A stretch of DNA of 64,000 nt from Acidilutibacter cellobiosedens (GTDB taxonomy: Bacteria; Bacillota; Clostridia; Tissierellales; Acidilutibacteraceae): the NCBI RefSeq assembly GCF_004103715.1, contig NZ_CP035282.1, positions 2,036,673 to 2,100,672 on the forward strand, read 5' to 3'. Below are positions 8,947 to 20,918 of this stretch, one piece after another. The notes under the pieces were generated by a model that was given only the letters and a program-made list of their open reading frames with translations, was not told the origin of the DNA and did no database searches. The stretch's first letter is position 1. The number at the start of each line of letters is the position of its first letter. The position numbers and the translations under genes are program-made.

Positions 8947-11900
8947 ACTGTAGTTCTATTAAAACCTGCATTAATTATATTAAGTTTATAATTGTTTAAT
9001 ATATTTACATTCTACTGTAGTTCTATTAAAACCGCTCCAGCTATCTATTAAATCCTGTTCATTTAGGTATTTACATTCTACTGTAGTTCTATTAAAACAT
9101 CGTTTGTTATCCACCTTTGAACATATTTTTGTATAATTTACATTCTACTGTAGTTCTATTAAAACTAAAATCCTTCTTTGCAGGAATACCGGCGTTCTTT
9201 GCATTTACATTCTACTGTAGTTCTATTAAAACCGAGTATTACTTGTCATATATTCCGACATTCCTAAATTTACATTCTACTGTAGTTCTATTAAAACAAA
9301 TTCCTACCTTCGCCATTAAGGTTAGATTTGCTAATTTACATTCTACTGTAGTTCTATTAAAACTAAGCCAGAATTGAAATACTACCAGGCGGTTGAATAT
9401 TTACATTCTACTGTAGTTCTATTAAAACTGAGAGAAATTAAGTTTAGAGGCAAGCGGTTAGATAAATTTACATTCTACTGTAGTTCTATTAAAACATTCA
9501 TAAATCATCTAATAGAATTTGTAATAAAGAAATTTACATTCTACTGTAGTTCTATTAAAACGCTGCCTCTGCATTCTCTTTTTCTCTTCTTTCCTGCATT
9601 TACATTCTACTGTAGTTCTATTAAAACATTTGCTTTTGCAATTGGGAAGTATTGTAGTCATCAATTTACATTCTACTGTAGTTCTATTAAAACTGAAAGG
9701 CTTGAATAGAGAATTGCTCTGCTATTGTAATTTACATTCTACTGTAGTTCTATTAAAACTGTACCACGTTGCTCATACATTTCTTGCAAAAATTCATTTA
9801 CATTCTACTGTAGTTCTATTAAAACACAATAAATCTTGTGTATCTTTGCAAGTGCAAACAAGATTTACATTCTACTGTAGTTCTATTAAAACGCCATGCC
9901 GTATATATTAGTATTTGCAATGCTTTCAATTTACATTCTACTGTAGTTCTATTAAAACCGCCGGAGTTTATATCTACTTCTACATCTTCACCGTATTTAC
10001 ATTCTACTGTAGTTCTATTAAAACGAGTGTAGATAGGCTTTACAAGGTTGATAGAGATACATTTACATTCTACTGTAGTTCTATTAAAACGAAGCCGTTT
10101 ATCAAATCGATAGGCGGCTTTGGTTTAATTTACATTCTACTGTAGTTCTATTAAAACTGAATGAAACAAATATAAACAATCCTGATATAACTTTATTTAC
10201 ATTCTACTGTAGTTCTATTAAAACCTATCCGGTTAAATTCCGGATATCCTTTCGTAAGCAATTTACATTCTACTGTAGTTCTATTAAAACCTTTTTATCC
10301 AAAATCTCTATATTCGCATAGAGATCATTTACATTCTACTGTAGTTCTATTAAAACTGGTCACCATTCATCATACAAACTTGATAATTTGCATATTTACA
10401 TTCTACTGTAGTTCTATTAAAACGATGTAGAAACTGTCATAGCAGTTTTAAAAAAGAAATTTACATTCTACTGTAGTTCTATTAAAACCATATGTTTTAC
10501 AATTCACTTGTTTTCATTATTATTATTTACATTCTACTGTAGTTCTATTAAAACTTCCTTGCAAGCCCTGCTACTTCTGCCGCCAATTCAATTTACATTC
10601 TACTGTAGTTCTATTAAAACCAGGATAATTCCTTATATAATCGTATCCTTCCCGTCCATTTACATTCTACTGTAGTTCTATTAAAACAAGTCTATCACCT
10701 TTGCGTCATTATCTCCCATTTCCATTTACATTCTACTGTAGTTCTATTAAAACACCTTTGTAATTTTCCAGCATCCCTGTCCAGGATACATTTACATTCT
10801 ACTGTAGTTCTATTAAAACTGAGCAAAACAGGAATCACTATGGTAATGCGTATGTAATTTACATTCTACTGTAGTTCTATTAAAACACTTATGAATATTC
10901 TCTTATTCCCCTTTTATACAAAATTTACATTCTACTGTAGTTCTATTAAAACGTATACAGCAGAGGAGTAAATAATTTATTGCAGCAAATTTACATTCTA
11001 CTGTAGTTCTATTAAAACAGGATTAAAGCACAGATAAACGTCTTGGCATTCTTAATTTACATTCTACTGTAGTTCTATTAAAACGTGTTTATGTTGTAGA
11101 GGAAGAAATACAGATTATAGAATTTACATTCTACTGTAGTTCTATTAAAACAATAAAATATATTTACAAGATGCTTGTTTACATTCATTTACATTCTACT
11201 GTAGTTCTATTAAAACTTTTAACCTTGTTTCTTTTATTTCTTTATATTTTTCATTTACATTCTACTGTAGTTCTATTAAAACGCCCATCAGGAAAGATAT
11301 ACCAATACCAATTTCCTTTATTTACATTCTACTGTAGTTCTATTAAAACAGATAATATCATCACACAGCTGAAATATTGTTATGGATTTACATTCTACTG
11401 TAGTTCTATTAAAACGAGGGGGATTATTCCCCCTTGGCCTATAAAAGTAGGATTTACATTCTACTGTAGTTCTATTAAAACCAACAACGGTTTAAGGGGA
11501 ATGCTCGATAGCTTTTAATTTACATTCTACTGTAGTTCTATTAAAACTTCCTCTATTTCTCTCTCCATTTTCTTTTTCAGCAAATTTACATTCTACTGTA
11601 GTTCTATTAAAACGATGTAACTAAGATTGATTGGGATGTATTCATAGATATTTACATTCTACTGTAGTTCTATTAAAACTTTTTTCTTGCTACAACTAAC
11701 ATTACCTCCCTGAAATTTACATTCTACTGTAGTTCTATTAAAACTCATTCGGAAAGGCTTGATAAAATAGAGCTTGCAAAATTTACATTCTACTGTAGTT
11801 CTATTAAAACGTATACCTTCTCCACGCTTTCCGCTAAAAAAAGTATATTTACATTCTACTGTAGTTCTATTAAAACAAGAATTTGCTATCTGTGATAACC

Positions 11901-12537
11901 AGGTCGTAAATAATTTACATTCTACTGTAGTTCTATTAAAACTTATCTCACCCCCTTTACAATAGCCTGTCCATCATAATTTACATTCTACTGTAGTTCT
12001 ATTAAAACTCAATTACGTTGGCAGTAGAAAGAGGTATTTGCTCTATTTACATTCTACTGTAGTTCTATTAAAACAAAACAGAAACGGGGCAGTCGGAAGG
12101 GCAAAATTGCTATTTACATTCTACTGTAGTTCTATTAAAACGCATATACTCCAAAAGAAACCACGGAGTACGAGAATATTTACATTCTACTGTAGTTCTA
12201 TTAAAACTAATATACATAAAAAAATTACATCACGATTGACAAAATTTACATTCTACTGTAGTTCTATTAAAACAATAGAAGAAAAATACAATGTAACAGT
12301 AATGGGGATATTTACATTCTACTGTAGTTCTATTAAAACAATTTAGCATTGTATATTGACACTCCTTTCAAGCTGATTTACATTCTACTGTAGTTCTATT
12401 AAAACTATACCACCTCGCTTTTAATTGTAAAATTTTAGGGTATTTACATTCTACTGTAGTTCTATTAAAACAAAAATGAGTATATTCTTTGAGTAGTTTT
12501 ATCCATCATTTACATTCTACTGTAGTTCTATTAAAAC
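8947..12537 (-). CRISPR. Large CRISPR array, 54 intact 30-nt repeats plus one truncated repeat
   Basis: On the crRNA-sense (minus) strand the repeat starts GTTTTAATAGAACTAC and ends AGAATGTAAAT; on the plus strand it reads ATTTACATTCTACTGT...TTAAAAC. Intact copies run from 9003-9032 to 12508-12537 with a period of about 66 bp and spacers of 35-37 bp. I counted 54 full copies, all apparently identical. A final copy at the left (8947-8965) keeps only 19 nt before diverging next to the IS21 end. Orientation is set by the GTT start of the repeat, the cas2-side leader and the broken repeat at the far end. Newest spacers should be at the right. About 54 spacers in total. Confidence 0.98.
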
Positions 12538-12718
12538 CCGTTTGTTATTAGTTATTGATATTACCCAATTTGTGCTCTATATTTTGTCGATAATATAATA
12601 TTTATAAAATTAATATATATAACAGCATCAAAATAAAAAAATATACTAACTTATATATTGAAACTTACAGGTTTGTCAATACTCTATGTTTTTTGCGCTA
12701 CTACACATCGACAAGCAC
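12538..12718 (-). promoter_or_regulatory. CRISPR leader between cas2 and the array
   Basis: This 181-bp AT-rich stretch separates the cas2 stop from the first repeat. It is the expected site of integrase/IHF-like guidance for new spacers. It contains the array promoter listed separately, and just after the cas2 stop a motif reading TCGATGTGTAGTAGCGC on the minus strand, which resembles motifs seen at that place in other type I leaders (from memory). Confidence 0.75.
12651..12679 (-). promoter_or_regulatory. Promoter of the large CRISPR array
   Basis: On the minus strand a perfect -35 TTGACA (12679-12674) is followed after 17 nt by ATATAA, or after 18 nt by TATAAG. Transcription would start near 12643, about 105 nt before the first repeat. 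Confidence 0.75.
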
Positions 12719-12997
12719 TTAGAAAAAATTAGACGTTTTATCATCAACAATTCCTAAAAATTCTTTTTGCAACCATTTCTCATCTCTGCTTTTAAACAAG
12801 AGTACTGAATCTTTATCATTTCTAATATATTCATTTAACTCCATCCTTAATTTCATACAATTTAATTCAGTTAAGTTTCCTTCAAATACAGATTTTTGGA
12901 TGTGAGTAAGATATTTTTTACATATTTTAAATATATTTTTTGAAACTTTAGCACCTTTTTTATCCATAACTATATCATATACAAGTATTACATACAA
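12719..12997 (-). CDS. cas2: Cas2 adaptation nuclease-fold protein
   Basis: Cas2 bridges two Cas1 dimers in the spacer integration complex. The short ferredoxin-like protein begins 'LYVILVYDIV', with the conserved Asp after the first strand. The start is uncertain. GTG codons at 13012, 13009 and 13006 overlap cas1 (stop GTGA). TTG 12997 gives the usual Cas2 N-terminus (M-Y-V-I-L) with GGTGGTGA as ribosome site, so it is preferred. Length is 92 aa. It is the last gene of the Tneap operon and lies directly beside the leader. Confidence 0.9.
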   Translation of the reverse strand: MYVILVYDIVMDKKGAKVSKNIFKICKKYLTHIQKSVFEGNLTELNCMKLRMELNEYIRNDKDSVLLFKSRDEKWLQKEFLGIVDDKTSNFF

Positions 12998-13002
12998 ATT
13001 TA

Positions 13003-14001
13003 TCACCACCACATTTTGAAGGCTTCATATTCTTTTTCCCCAATAAGATGCTTAATTAATTTATAGCATTCAAGTCTTATTAGATATTGGTAAGATACAT
13101 CTCTCCCCAATTCTTTATGAAATATAGTATTTTTCAATCGGTTATCATATTCTGCCAAAATTTTTCTTTTAGCATTTTCTCTTAAATATAAAAAATTTGA
13201 GTCCTTATCAAAATCATTTTCTGTAATTTGATTTTTGTTAAGCATTGAAAATATCATTCTATCAGCAATAAGCGGTTTGAATATTTCAGACAAGTCTAAA
13301 GATAAAGAAAACCTTCTCGTCCCAGGTTGATGTAAATAACTAATTGTTGGGTTCAGTTGTGTTTTGTAAATCTCACTCAACGTTGTGGTATAAACTAAAC
13401 TATTAATAAATGAAATTAAAGAATTGACCATATTATCAGGAGGCCTTTTAACTCTTTTGTCAAATTTAACATTCTGTTTTATAATATTATTCCATGATGA
13501 ATAATATATTTTTCTTATATTTCCTTCGATTCCCATTATTTCTTCTATGCTATTTCCATCATCTATTGTATTTGCCAATAATTCAATTTGACTCATAAAT
13601 TGTTCTAATTCAACACCTCTTCCATTATAATATCTTAAATTTCTATAAATATTATGAGCAGAAGCATTTAAAATTTTCCTTGCAATTACAATCCTTTTTT
13701 CATAGTTATCATAATGCCTAACCTGATTAACTAACAAATATCCGCTTACATTTGTCTCTCGAGGATAATAACTTCCACTATAAAAACCATAATAATTGAA
13801 AACATGTAGAATAATCCTATTTTGAGATAGAAAATTTAATACTTTTGTATTTAAATTTACTTCTCCAAATATATAAATTTCATCTGCAACTTCTACCTTT
13901 AAATTTTTAGACTCACCATTCGTACCAGTAATGATTATATTATTATCTTTTCTCCTTAGATCTCCGTTATTTATAATATAAAATGTCTCTCCCAATTTCA
14001 C
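13003..14001 (-). CDS. cas1: Cas1 integrase
   Basis: Cas1 catalyses integration of prespacers at the leader-repeat junction. Catalytic residues can be placed: Glu in 'IMGIEGNIRKIYY', His in 'TISYLHQPG' and the acidic residues in 'LSLDLSEIFKP'. A GTG at 14001 ('VKLGETFYIINNG') follows a perfect AAGGAGGTG site and lies 11 bp after the cas4 stop. The longer frame from ATG 14025 overlaps cas4 and adds residues foreign to Cas1, so the GTG start is chosen (332 aa, normal size). It is co-transcribed with cas4 and cas2. Confidence 0.95.
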   Translation of the reverse strand: MKLGETFYIINNGDLRRKDNNIIITGTNGESKNLKVEVADEIYIFGEVNLNTKVLNFLSQNRIILHVFNYYGFYSGSYYPRETNVSGYLLVNQVRHYDNYEKRIVIARKILNASAHNIYRNLRYYNGRGVELEQFMSQIELLANTIDDGNSIEEIMGIEGNIRKIYYSSWNNIIKQNVKFDKRVKRPPDNMVNSLISFINSLVYTTTLSEIYKTQLNPTISYLHQPGTRRFSLSLDLSEIFKPLIADRMIFSMLNKNQITENDFDKDSNFLYLRENAKRKILAEYDNRLKNTIFHKELGRDVSYQYLIRLECYKLIKHLIGEKEYEAFKMWW

Positions 14002-14012
14002 GCTGCACCTCC

Positions 14013-14504
14013 TTATATAAAACAAATCTCATAATAAGCACACTTTTTACATGTTTTTTTATTAATTATCTCCGGAGGTAAGCCCATTGCAATAATATTT
14101 TGAATATCATCAAGTACATGCAACAACCCCTCTTCCTCTTTTTTTGTTAAAAAAATATCTTCTCTTTTCCTTAAGAGCGGATAATCCAAAACCCCCTTTT
14201 CAATATCTACACCTTTATTTCTCAGTATCCAAATATAGTATTTTAGCTGCCACTTTGAAGCAATATCAATCTTCTTAGATTTTTTAATTTCGTGTATAAT
14301 TTTCCAATCCTTTAAAAAATCTATATTAATAGTTTCATCTATCAAAATACTCTTTTTTTCTCGCCCGTAAGAATTTTCATCAATTAACTTGCCCATGCCA
14401 ACAAGCTCACTGTTAAATTCCATATTAATTTCTTTGTTGAAATACCATAATTTCCTTTTGCAAACAAAATAATAATATACCATTACACCGGTTATATTTT
14501 TCAT
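14013..14504 (-). CDS. cas4: Cas4 exonuclease-like adaptation protein
   Basis: Cas4 trims prespacers and helps PAM-correct integration. The 163 aa protein is a RecB-like nuclease with an iron-sulfur cluster: one Cys in 'YYYFVCKRKLWY' and three in 'KTCKKCAYYEICF'. The lysine-containing motif 'ASKWQLKYYIWILR' is the usual RecB-type 'Q..Y' helix. It sits 11 bp downstream of cas3 and just upstream of cas1, the standard I-B position. Confidence 0.93.
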   Translation of the reverse strand: MKNITGVMVYYYFVCKRKLWYFNKEINMEFNSELVGMGKLIDENSYGREKKSILIDETINIDFLKDWKIIHEIKKSKKIDIASKWQLKYYIWILRNKGVDIEKGVLDYPLLRKREDIFLTKKEEEGLLHVLDDIQNIIAMGLPPEIINKKTCKKCAYYEICFI

Positions 14505-14515
14505 AATACACCCTC

Positions 14516-16768
14516 TTAAAACATATTGGTGGATCTAATATTTTTATTTTTGTCTTCATTTGAAAATAAAACACCAATTTCATTGTCATATTTGCATCTT
14601 ACTATGGGTATACTTTCATATTTGTTTATTCTTAACTCTTTTTCTTTATAATCCTTCACTTCTTCACCCCTGATATTAACGGTGAAACCCATAAGTCTAT
14701 CTTTTGAACTTATCTTCCTGAGTTTCAAGTCTTTTTTTTCTCTTTCATTCATACATTCATCAAATTTTTGGTTAACAATTGTAATACATTCATTGATTAT
14801 ATCTATATTTTCTTCATAAACTTTTAATGGAATAACCGTTTCACTGTCAATGTTTCTAAATTTTTTTTGTACTTCTGATTTCTCCTTTTCAAAATCCTCT
14901 ATACTTTGTAAGTAATCTATATTTTTACAAAGTTCTTTATAATAATCAGTATCTTTTAATTTATCCATTGAATATACTTCATCTACCATATCCATTTTTT
15001 CCTGTTCAGTAAATATTCCCTTTTTATTTATGATATATTTTCTTGACAAATTGAATATGTCTTTATCTATAATCCTACCTACACCACTGCATTTTTTATC
15101 ATCAGTACCTATAAAAACATGACAATTAAATTCATCATTATCAAGTTCACGATTTCTGTAACATCTTCCCATTCTTTGGAATAGTCCAGCCAAATCAGAT
15201 AATTCCGTAATCAATAAATCAAAATCAATATCCAAAGAGGCTTCAACAATTTGAGTCGAAATCCATATGCCATAATTTTTAGATTCTTTTTTCCCAAGAT
15301 CTGTTATCTCTTTCTCTTTATCTTTTCTATCACTTAATATAAATCTCGCATGTAAAAGGTTTATATTTTGAACTTTGTCTTTCTTAAGATTAATATATAT
15401 TTCCTGTGCCTTTTTCACCGTATTACATATAACCAATACTTTATTTTTATTATACAGTTTTTTTATATACTCAGAATTAATATCTTCTTGTATAACTTTT
15501 ATTCTATGTCTATTCATTGTGGTATCTATGAAAGGTCCTTCTTTTGGATATACAAATTCTATTTTTTCATCTTTTAAAATTTCAACTATAAATTTAGGAA
15601 GTGTAGCTGTTAAAATAGAAAATTTACCACCTATCTGAGTTATATATTTTATACCAACTATCAAATATGATAAAAGCAAAGGAGAATACATCTGTATTTC
15701 GTCTATAACAACTTTAGAATATGACAGAGTTGCCAACTTAGGCTCAAAGCCTTTATACCTGTAAACAAAATCAAAGGTTTGATCAATAGTACATATAGTC
15801 AAAGGCAAAGATAATTGCTTCGTTTTATTGAAATATTCTTGTATATCTATTTCTACTACTTCTTCTCTTTGGGTATTAAGATATACGCTCATTATATCAG
15901 AATGCAGAAGACCTACCTTATTGCTAAAATTATCGGTCACAATATTTTCTATAATCCTTTTATATATAGAGTTTATTGCTGTTTTAATCGGCAGTGTAAA
16001 AAAACCTTTATTGTTTCCAATCCACAATAAACCTGCTTCCGTCTTACCCATTCCCGTTTGCGCTGCTACAATAGTATTTCTATTCCTATTTTCAATCATA
16101 AATTTTTGTAATTTATTCCATTCAGAGTTTGGATTTTCTCTTTTCCAATTATTTAATAGGTTTTCCATCCCTTCTAATAAGAAATTATTTTCATTTTCCA
16201 CAGGTAGATGGGCACTGGCGGCATAATCAATTCTATTTAGCAATCCTTTAAGCATAATATACTTAAAAAATTTTTCTTCTCCATTCCTTCTATATATCCT
16301 ATCTTTTAAAATAAAGAACTCTTCTTCTATAGTATTATTCAATATCACTTCTTTAAATTTATCATACTTAAAATCATCAATCTCATTTTGCATCAACTCA
16401 ATTTCATCATCAACATCTTTAAGACTAAAATCAAGTTTTCTGTCGTGATGATAGCCTACTGTATGAAATAATACTGATATATCTTCTTCACTATATCCAT
16501 TGTTCTCGAGCTCTTCATAATTTATAAAAGCCAGACTCAATATGCCATGAGGTATTTCTGAATCATCTCTTTTCCCATGCTTTAACCTATTTTGAAATTT
16601 TCTGTTGATCTTGCCCAAATCATGATATACACATGCCATATACAGCATATCCCAATCTACATTTAGATTAGGATATGCTGACTTTAGTAAATTATAGTTT
16701 TTCAGCAATTGATCAGTATGTTCCTGTATAGTTTCTTTGGGATTAGTCTTTGCCAAAAATTCTTTCAT
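14516..16768 (-). CDS. cas3: Cas3 helicase/nuclease (Tneap-type I-B)
   Basis: Complete Cas3 of 750 aa. The HD nuclease shows 'ACVYHDLGKINRKFQ', 'HGILSLAFI' and 'YHHDRK'. The helicase shows Walker A 'AAQTGMGKTEAGL', a DEAH-like 'VIDEIQMYSP', 'SILTATLPK' and motif VI 'GLFQRMGRCYRNR'. ATG 16768 ('MKEFLAKTN') lies 7 nt after GGGAGGA and is preferred over ATG 16783, which overlaps that site. It is downstream of cas5 and upstream of cas4. It differs clearly in sequence from the left-edge Cas3, so the two operons are not recent duplicates. Confidence 0.95.
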   Translation of the reverse strand: MKEFLAKTNPKETIQEHTDQLLKNYNLLKSAYPNLNVDWDMLYMACVYHDLGKINRKFQNRLKHGKRDDSEIPHGILSLAFINYEELENNGYSEEDISVLFHTVGYHHDRKLDFSLKDVDDEIELMQNEIDDFKYDKFKEVILNNTIEEEFFILKDRIYRRNGEEKFFKYIMLKGLLNRIDYAASAHLPVENENNFLLEGMENLLNNWKRENPNSEWNKLQKFMIENRNRNTIVAAQTGMGKTEAGLLWIGNNKGFFTLPIKTAINSIYKRIIENIVTDNFSNKVGLLHSDIMSVYLNTQREEVVEIDIQEYFNKTKQLSLPLTICTIDQTFDFVYRYKGFEPKLATLSYSKVVIDEIQMYSPLLLSYLIVGIKYITQIGGKFSILTATLPKFIVEILKDEKIEFVYPKEGPFIDTTMNRHRIKVIQEDINSEYIKKLYNKNKVLVICNTVKKAQEIYINLKKDKVQNINLLHARFILSDRKDKEKEITDLGKKESKNYGIWISTQIVEASLDIDFDLLITELSDLAGLFQRMGRCYRNRELDNDEFNCHVFIGTDDKKCSGVGRIIDKDIFNLSRKYIINKKGIFTEQEKMDMVDEVYSMDKLKDTDYYKELCKNIDYLQSIEDFEKEKSEVQKKFRNIDSETVIPLKVYEENIDIINECITIVNQKFDECMNEREKKDLKLRKISSKDRLMGFTVNIRGEEVKDYKEKELRINKYESIPIVRCKYDNEIGVLFSNEDKNKNIRSTNMF

Positions 16769-16782
16769 AGATATTCCTCCCA

Positions 16783-18392
<1,610 letters not shown>

Positions 18393-18403
<11 letters not shown>

Positions 18404-20066
18404 CTTTTCCTACCTCCATATTTTTTATATTATCTTGACCTTCTATTAATCCGCTGGTAAAAGCATAACCTACTGTTTTAAAAGCATCCTCATCTTTTAA
18501 AACTTCCAATAATATTGGAGGAACCGATTTTTTAACATATAAATAACAATTAAGTACTGTATCCATAAACATGTCTACATCATTTACCTTCAAGGCATTT
18601 AAAAGTCTATATGATATACCGCTTAGTTTATCTGTATTTTTCCCATAACCTAAACGCAAATTTTTTCCTTCATCTCTGCCTTTATCTACAATATAGTTTT
18701 TTACTTTTTCCATGTATCCTAACCTCCTCATAAAATTATAGTTAATCTTCATTACGCTATTTATTTGTTTCCCATAAAAATAACAATTGTTATAATCCGT
18801 CAATTTGTACAGAAGCATCTTATGCATTAATAAGTACAAATTCTGGCTGTTAAATAAACTGTCCAATACTATATCATAAATATTAAAATATGTGTTGATT
18901 TCCTTATATCCGCTTGATATTAAATTATTCAGTTCAGTTTTGCACTTATAAATTAATTCCAATATATTTTTTGTCAAAATGTTAAATCTATATTTTTCGT
19001 TCACATACCTGACTACTTGCACATCTGCCAATTCATATTTAGTGCTTTCTGTAAATTGTTCCTTTATAGACTCAACCAATGCCCTGTATGTTAATGATCT
19101 GTTAGTATCCGTTGTCTCCAAAACTTCCGTTTTAATTTTACTATTAATACCAATTGCATTTGACATAGAAAAGTTGTCATTTACATATATTCCGCTATCA
19201 ATAGCATAAGAAAAACCCGCCGGTACACAAGAATATATTAATTTGCACAAAGGGCATACAGATATATCATTGTTGAAATTCCAAACATGAGATGCCTTTC
19301 GCTTCACATCAAACCCAATAGCATTTAAAAAGCCAAGGTCATTTGTCATATCCTTTATTTTTTCATCGCATGTAAAGCAATCATATTTGTACTTTGACTT
19401 GTCTTCATTAAAATAATCCATTGCGGGCTTTACAAAATATTCTTTATAATCCTTGTACATATCCTTTTCTTTTGTCTGAGGATTTAAAAAACATATACCA
19501 TTCCATGCCTTGTTAATAATGGAATATATTACATTCTTTGCTGCCACATATTTTTTGACATCTCTTCTATTTAAATAATTAATAATTTCCTTCAAAACAT
19601 CAAAAGTATTTCTCACATCCGGAATAATATCCTTTAAGTCTTGGTTTTTTTTTACCTTCAATGGTGTAAGCTGCTTTTCCAAAGATAACATTTCTTCCTT
19701 CGTTCCCAGAAATTCAAAAGCAGCCAAATAGCTGTTACTCTTTATGAATTTTTTGGCAACATCAGAGATGTATTTATTTAAGGTTTTAAGTGCTTTGTCA
19801 TCAAATCCTTCAAATTGTTTCTCCTCATAATATTTAATTGTATTTTCAAAAGAAATGATTTTATACCAAGTCAGATTTTTCTCATAAGTAGAGATAAAAT
19901 AATTAAAATACTTTTCCTCAAAATTTTCTAATACTTCAATTTCAAATTCCAAATAATCTTTGCCAACTACAACTGAATCTTCAGATTTTTTTAATATATT
20001 ATAAAAACCAACTAATCCACTGTTAAACAACCAGTCATCCAGGTAAAATCTAATTTTCCCACTCAA
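18393..20066 (-). CDS. cas8: Cas8 large subunit, Cst1 (CXXC-CXXC) type
   Basis: This 557 aa protein carries two CXXC pairs, 'DCFTCDEK' and 'SVCPLCKL', about 45 residues apart. That is the signature of the Cst1 family, the large subunit of Tneap-type I-B Cascade. It begins 'MSGKIRFYLDDWLFNSGLVG', typical of this branch. Translation should start at TTG 20066, which lies 7 nt after AGGAGGTG; no better ATG exists. The gene follows cas6 and overlaps cas7. The expected role is PAM recognition and bridging to Cas3. Confidence 0.9.
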
Positions 20067-20077
20067 TCTATCACCTC

Positions 20078-20800
20078 CTATAATAAATCTAACATTCCAA
20101 ACCCGGAACTTTTAAGCCCTCCCACTCCACTTTTATACATATAATCTAATATGTATGGTTTGGCATATATATTTATTTTGCATAAATTGCCTAAAACTTC
20201 AATTCCATAATTTTTAACTTTTACATTCTTATTGCTTAAAACTTCAACTTTTGTCTCTTCAACATCAAGAATACGATCTTGTCCAAATTCTTCTAACAGT
20301 TGAATCCTCAAATTGTTCAAAAATAATATTCTTCCATTCTCATCATTCAAAGAAAAATACCAGGTTTTTTTATTATCTCCATTGTGTTCTCTAACTACAA
20401 CGGGAGATAAAGAAGTAAACGACGCCTGATTATCATATATTTTCTTTTCTCTCATTATATTTATTTTATTGAGTTTTAAAACGTTTTCCTTGATCTTATA
20501 AGTTCTCTTAACATTCTGCAAAAAAGCATTATAAAAATGTATAGAATCCTCTAAATTTGACGTCGAAAACTTAAAAATTATTTTTTTACTTGGTATTATA
20601 ATTTTGTCCCTTGTAAATTCAGCATCTTTCATATATAATGCAAAACAATATGATTTTCTTGCAGTTCCACTTTCAAACAATTTTTTGTAATAATTTTTAT
20701 TATAACTTTCTAAGTTACTTTTAATAATAGAGATAAATATTCTGTTTTTATCTTTGTCAATGCTGCCTTTTTCTAACAAAAATTCTACAATAATTCTCAT
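20078..20800 (-). CDS. cas6: Cas6 pre-crRNA endoribonuclease (Tneap operon)
   Basis: First gene of the Tneap operon, 240 aa. The C-terminal glycine-rich loop 'SGVGGLKSSGFGML' identifies Cas6. ATG 20800 has a perfect AAAAGGAGGTG site. It should process the long array at 8.9-12.5 kb, which lies at the end of the same operon. Its sequence differs from the left-operon Cas6, as expected if each is tuned to its own repeat. A strong promoter lies about 50 bp upstream. Confidence 0.92.
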   Translation of the reverse strand: MRIIVEFLLEKGSIDKDKNRIFISIIKSNLESYNKNYYKKLFESGTARKSYCFALYMKDAEFTRDKIIIPSKKIIFKFSTSNLEDSIHFYNAFLQNVKRTYKIKENVLKLNKINIMREKKIYDNQASFTSLSPVVVREHNGDNKKTWYFSLNDENGRILFLNNLRIQLLEEFGQDRILDVEETKVEVLSNKNVKVKNYGIEVLGNLCKINIYAKPYILDYMYKSGVGGLKSSGFGMLDLL

Positions 20801-20847
20801 ATTAATTCACCTCCTTTTATCCATTGTAATTTTATCTTAATATCTTA

Positions 20848-20876
20848 AATATACAATATAAATTTGTATATGTCAA
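20848..20876 (-). promoter_or_regulatory. Promoter of the Tneap cas operon
   Basis: On the minus strand TTGACA (20876-20871) and TATATT (20853-20848) are separated by exactly 17 nt. The predicted start near 20841 gives a leader of about 40 nt before cas6. The IS30 element begins 43 bp further upstream, so it leaves the core promoter intact but removes or displaces any upstream control region. Confidence 0.78.
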
Positions 20877-20918
20877 CAATTTTTTAAATTTAGATTTTAC
20901 AATATAAATTGCAAGTTT

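Noticed and set aside
6384-8948. Target-site duplication of the IS21 element
   Set aside because: The flanking bases (TTTTATT and TAAACAA) do not match in direct orientation, so no duplication is claimed.
8880-8965. Leader placed at the left (IS21) end of the large array
   Set aside because: The repeat begins with GTT on the minus strand, the broken repeat is at the left, and a promoter-bearing leader lies at the cas2 side, so the left end is the trailer.
9117-12346. Several open frames of 60-115 codons with repeated 'LHSTVVLLK' or 'FTFYCSSIKT' across the array
   Set aside because: They are translations of the CRISPR repeats and spacers and have no starts, sites or protein character.
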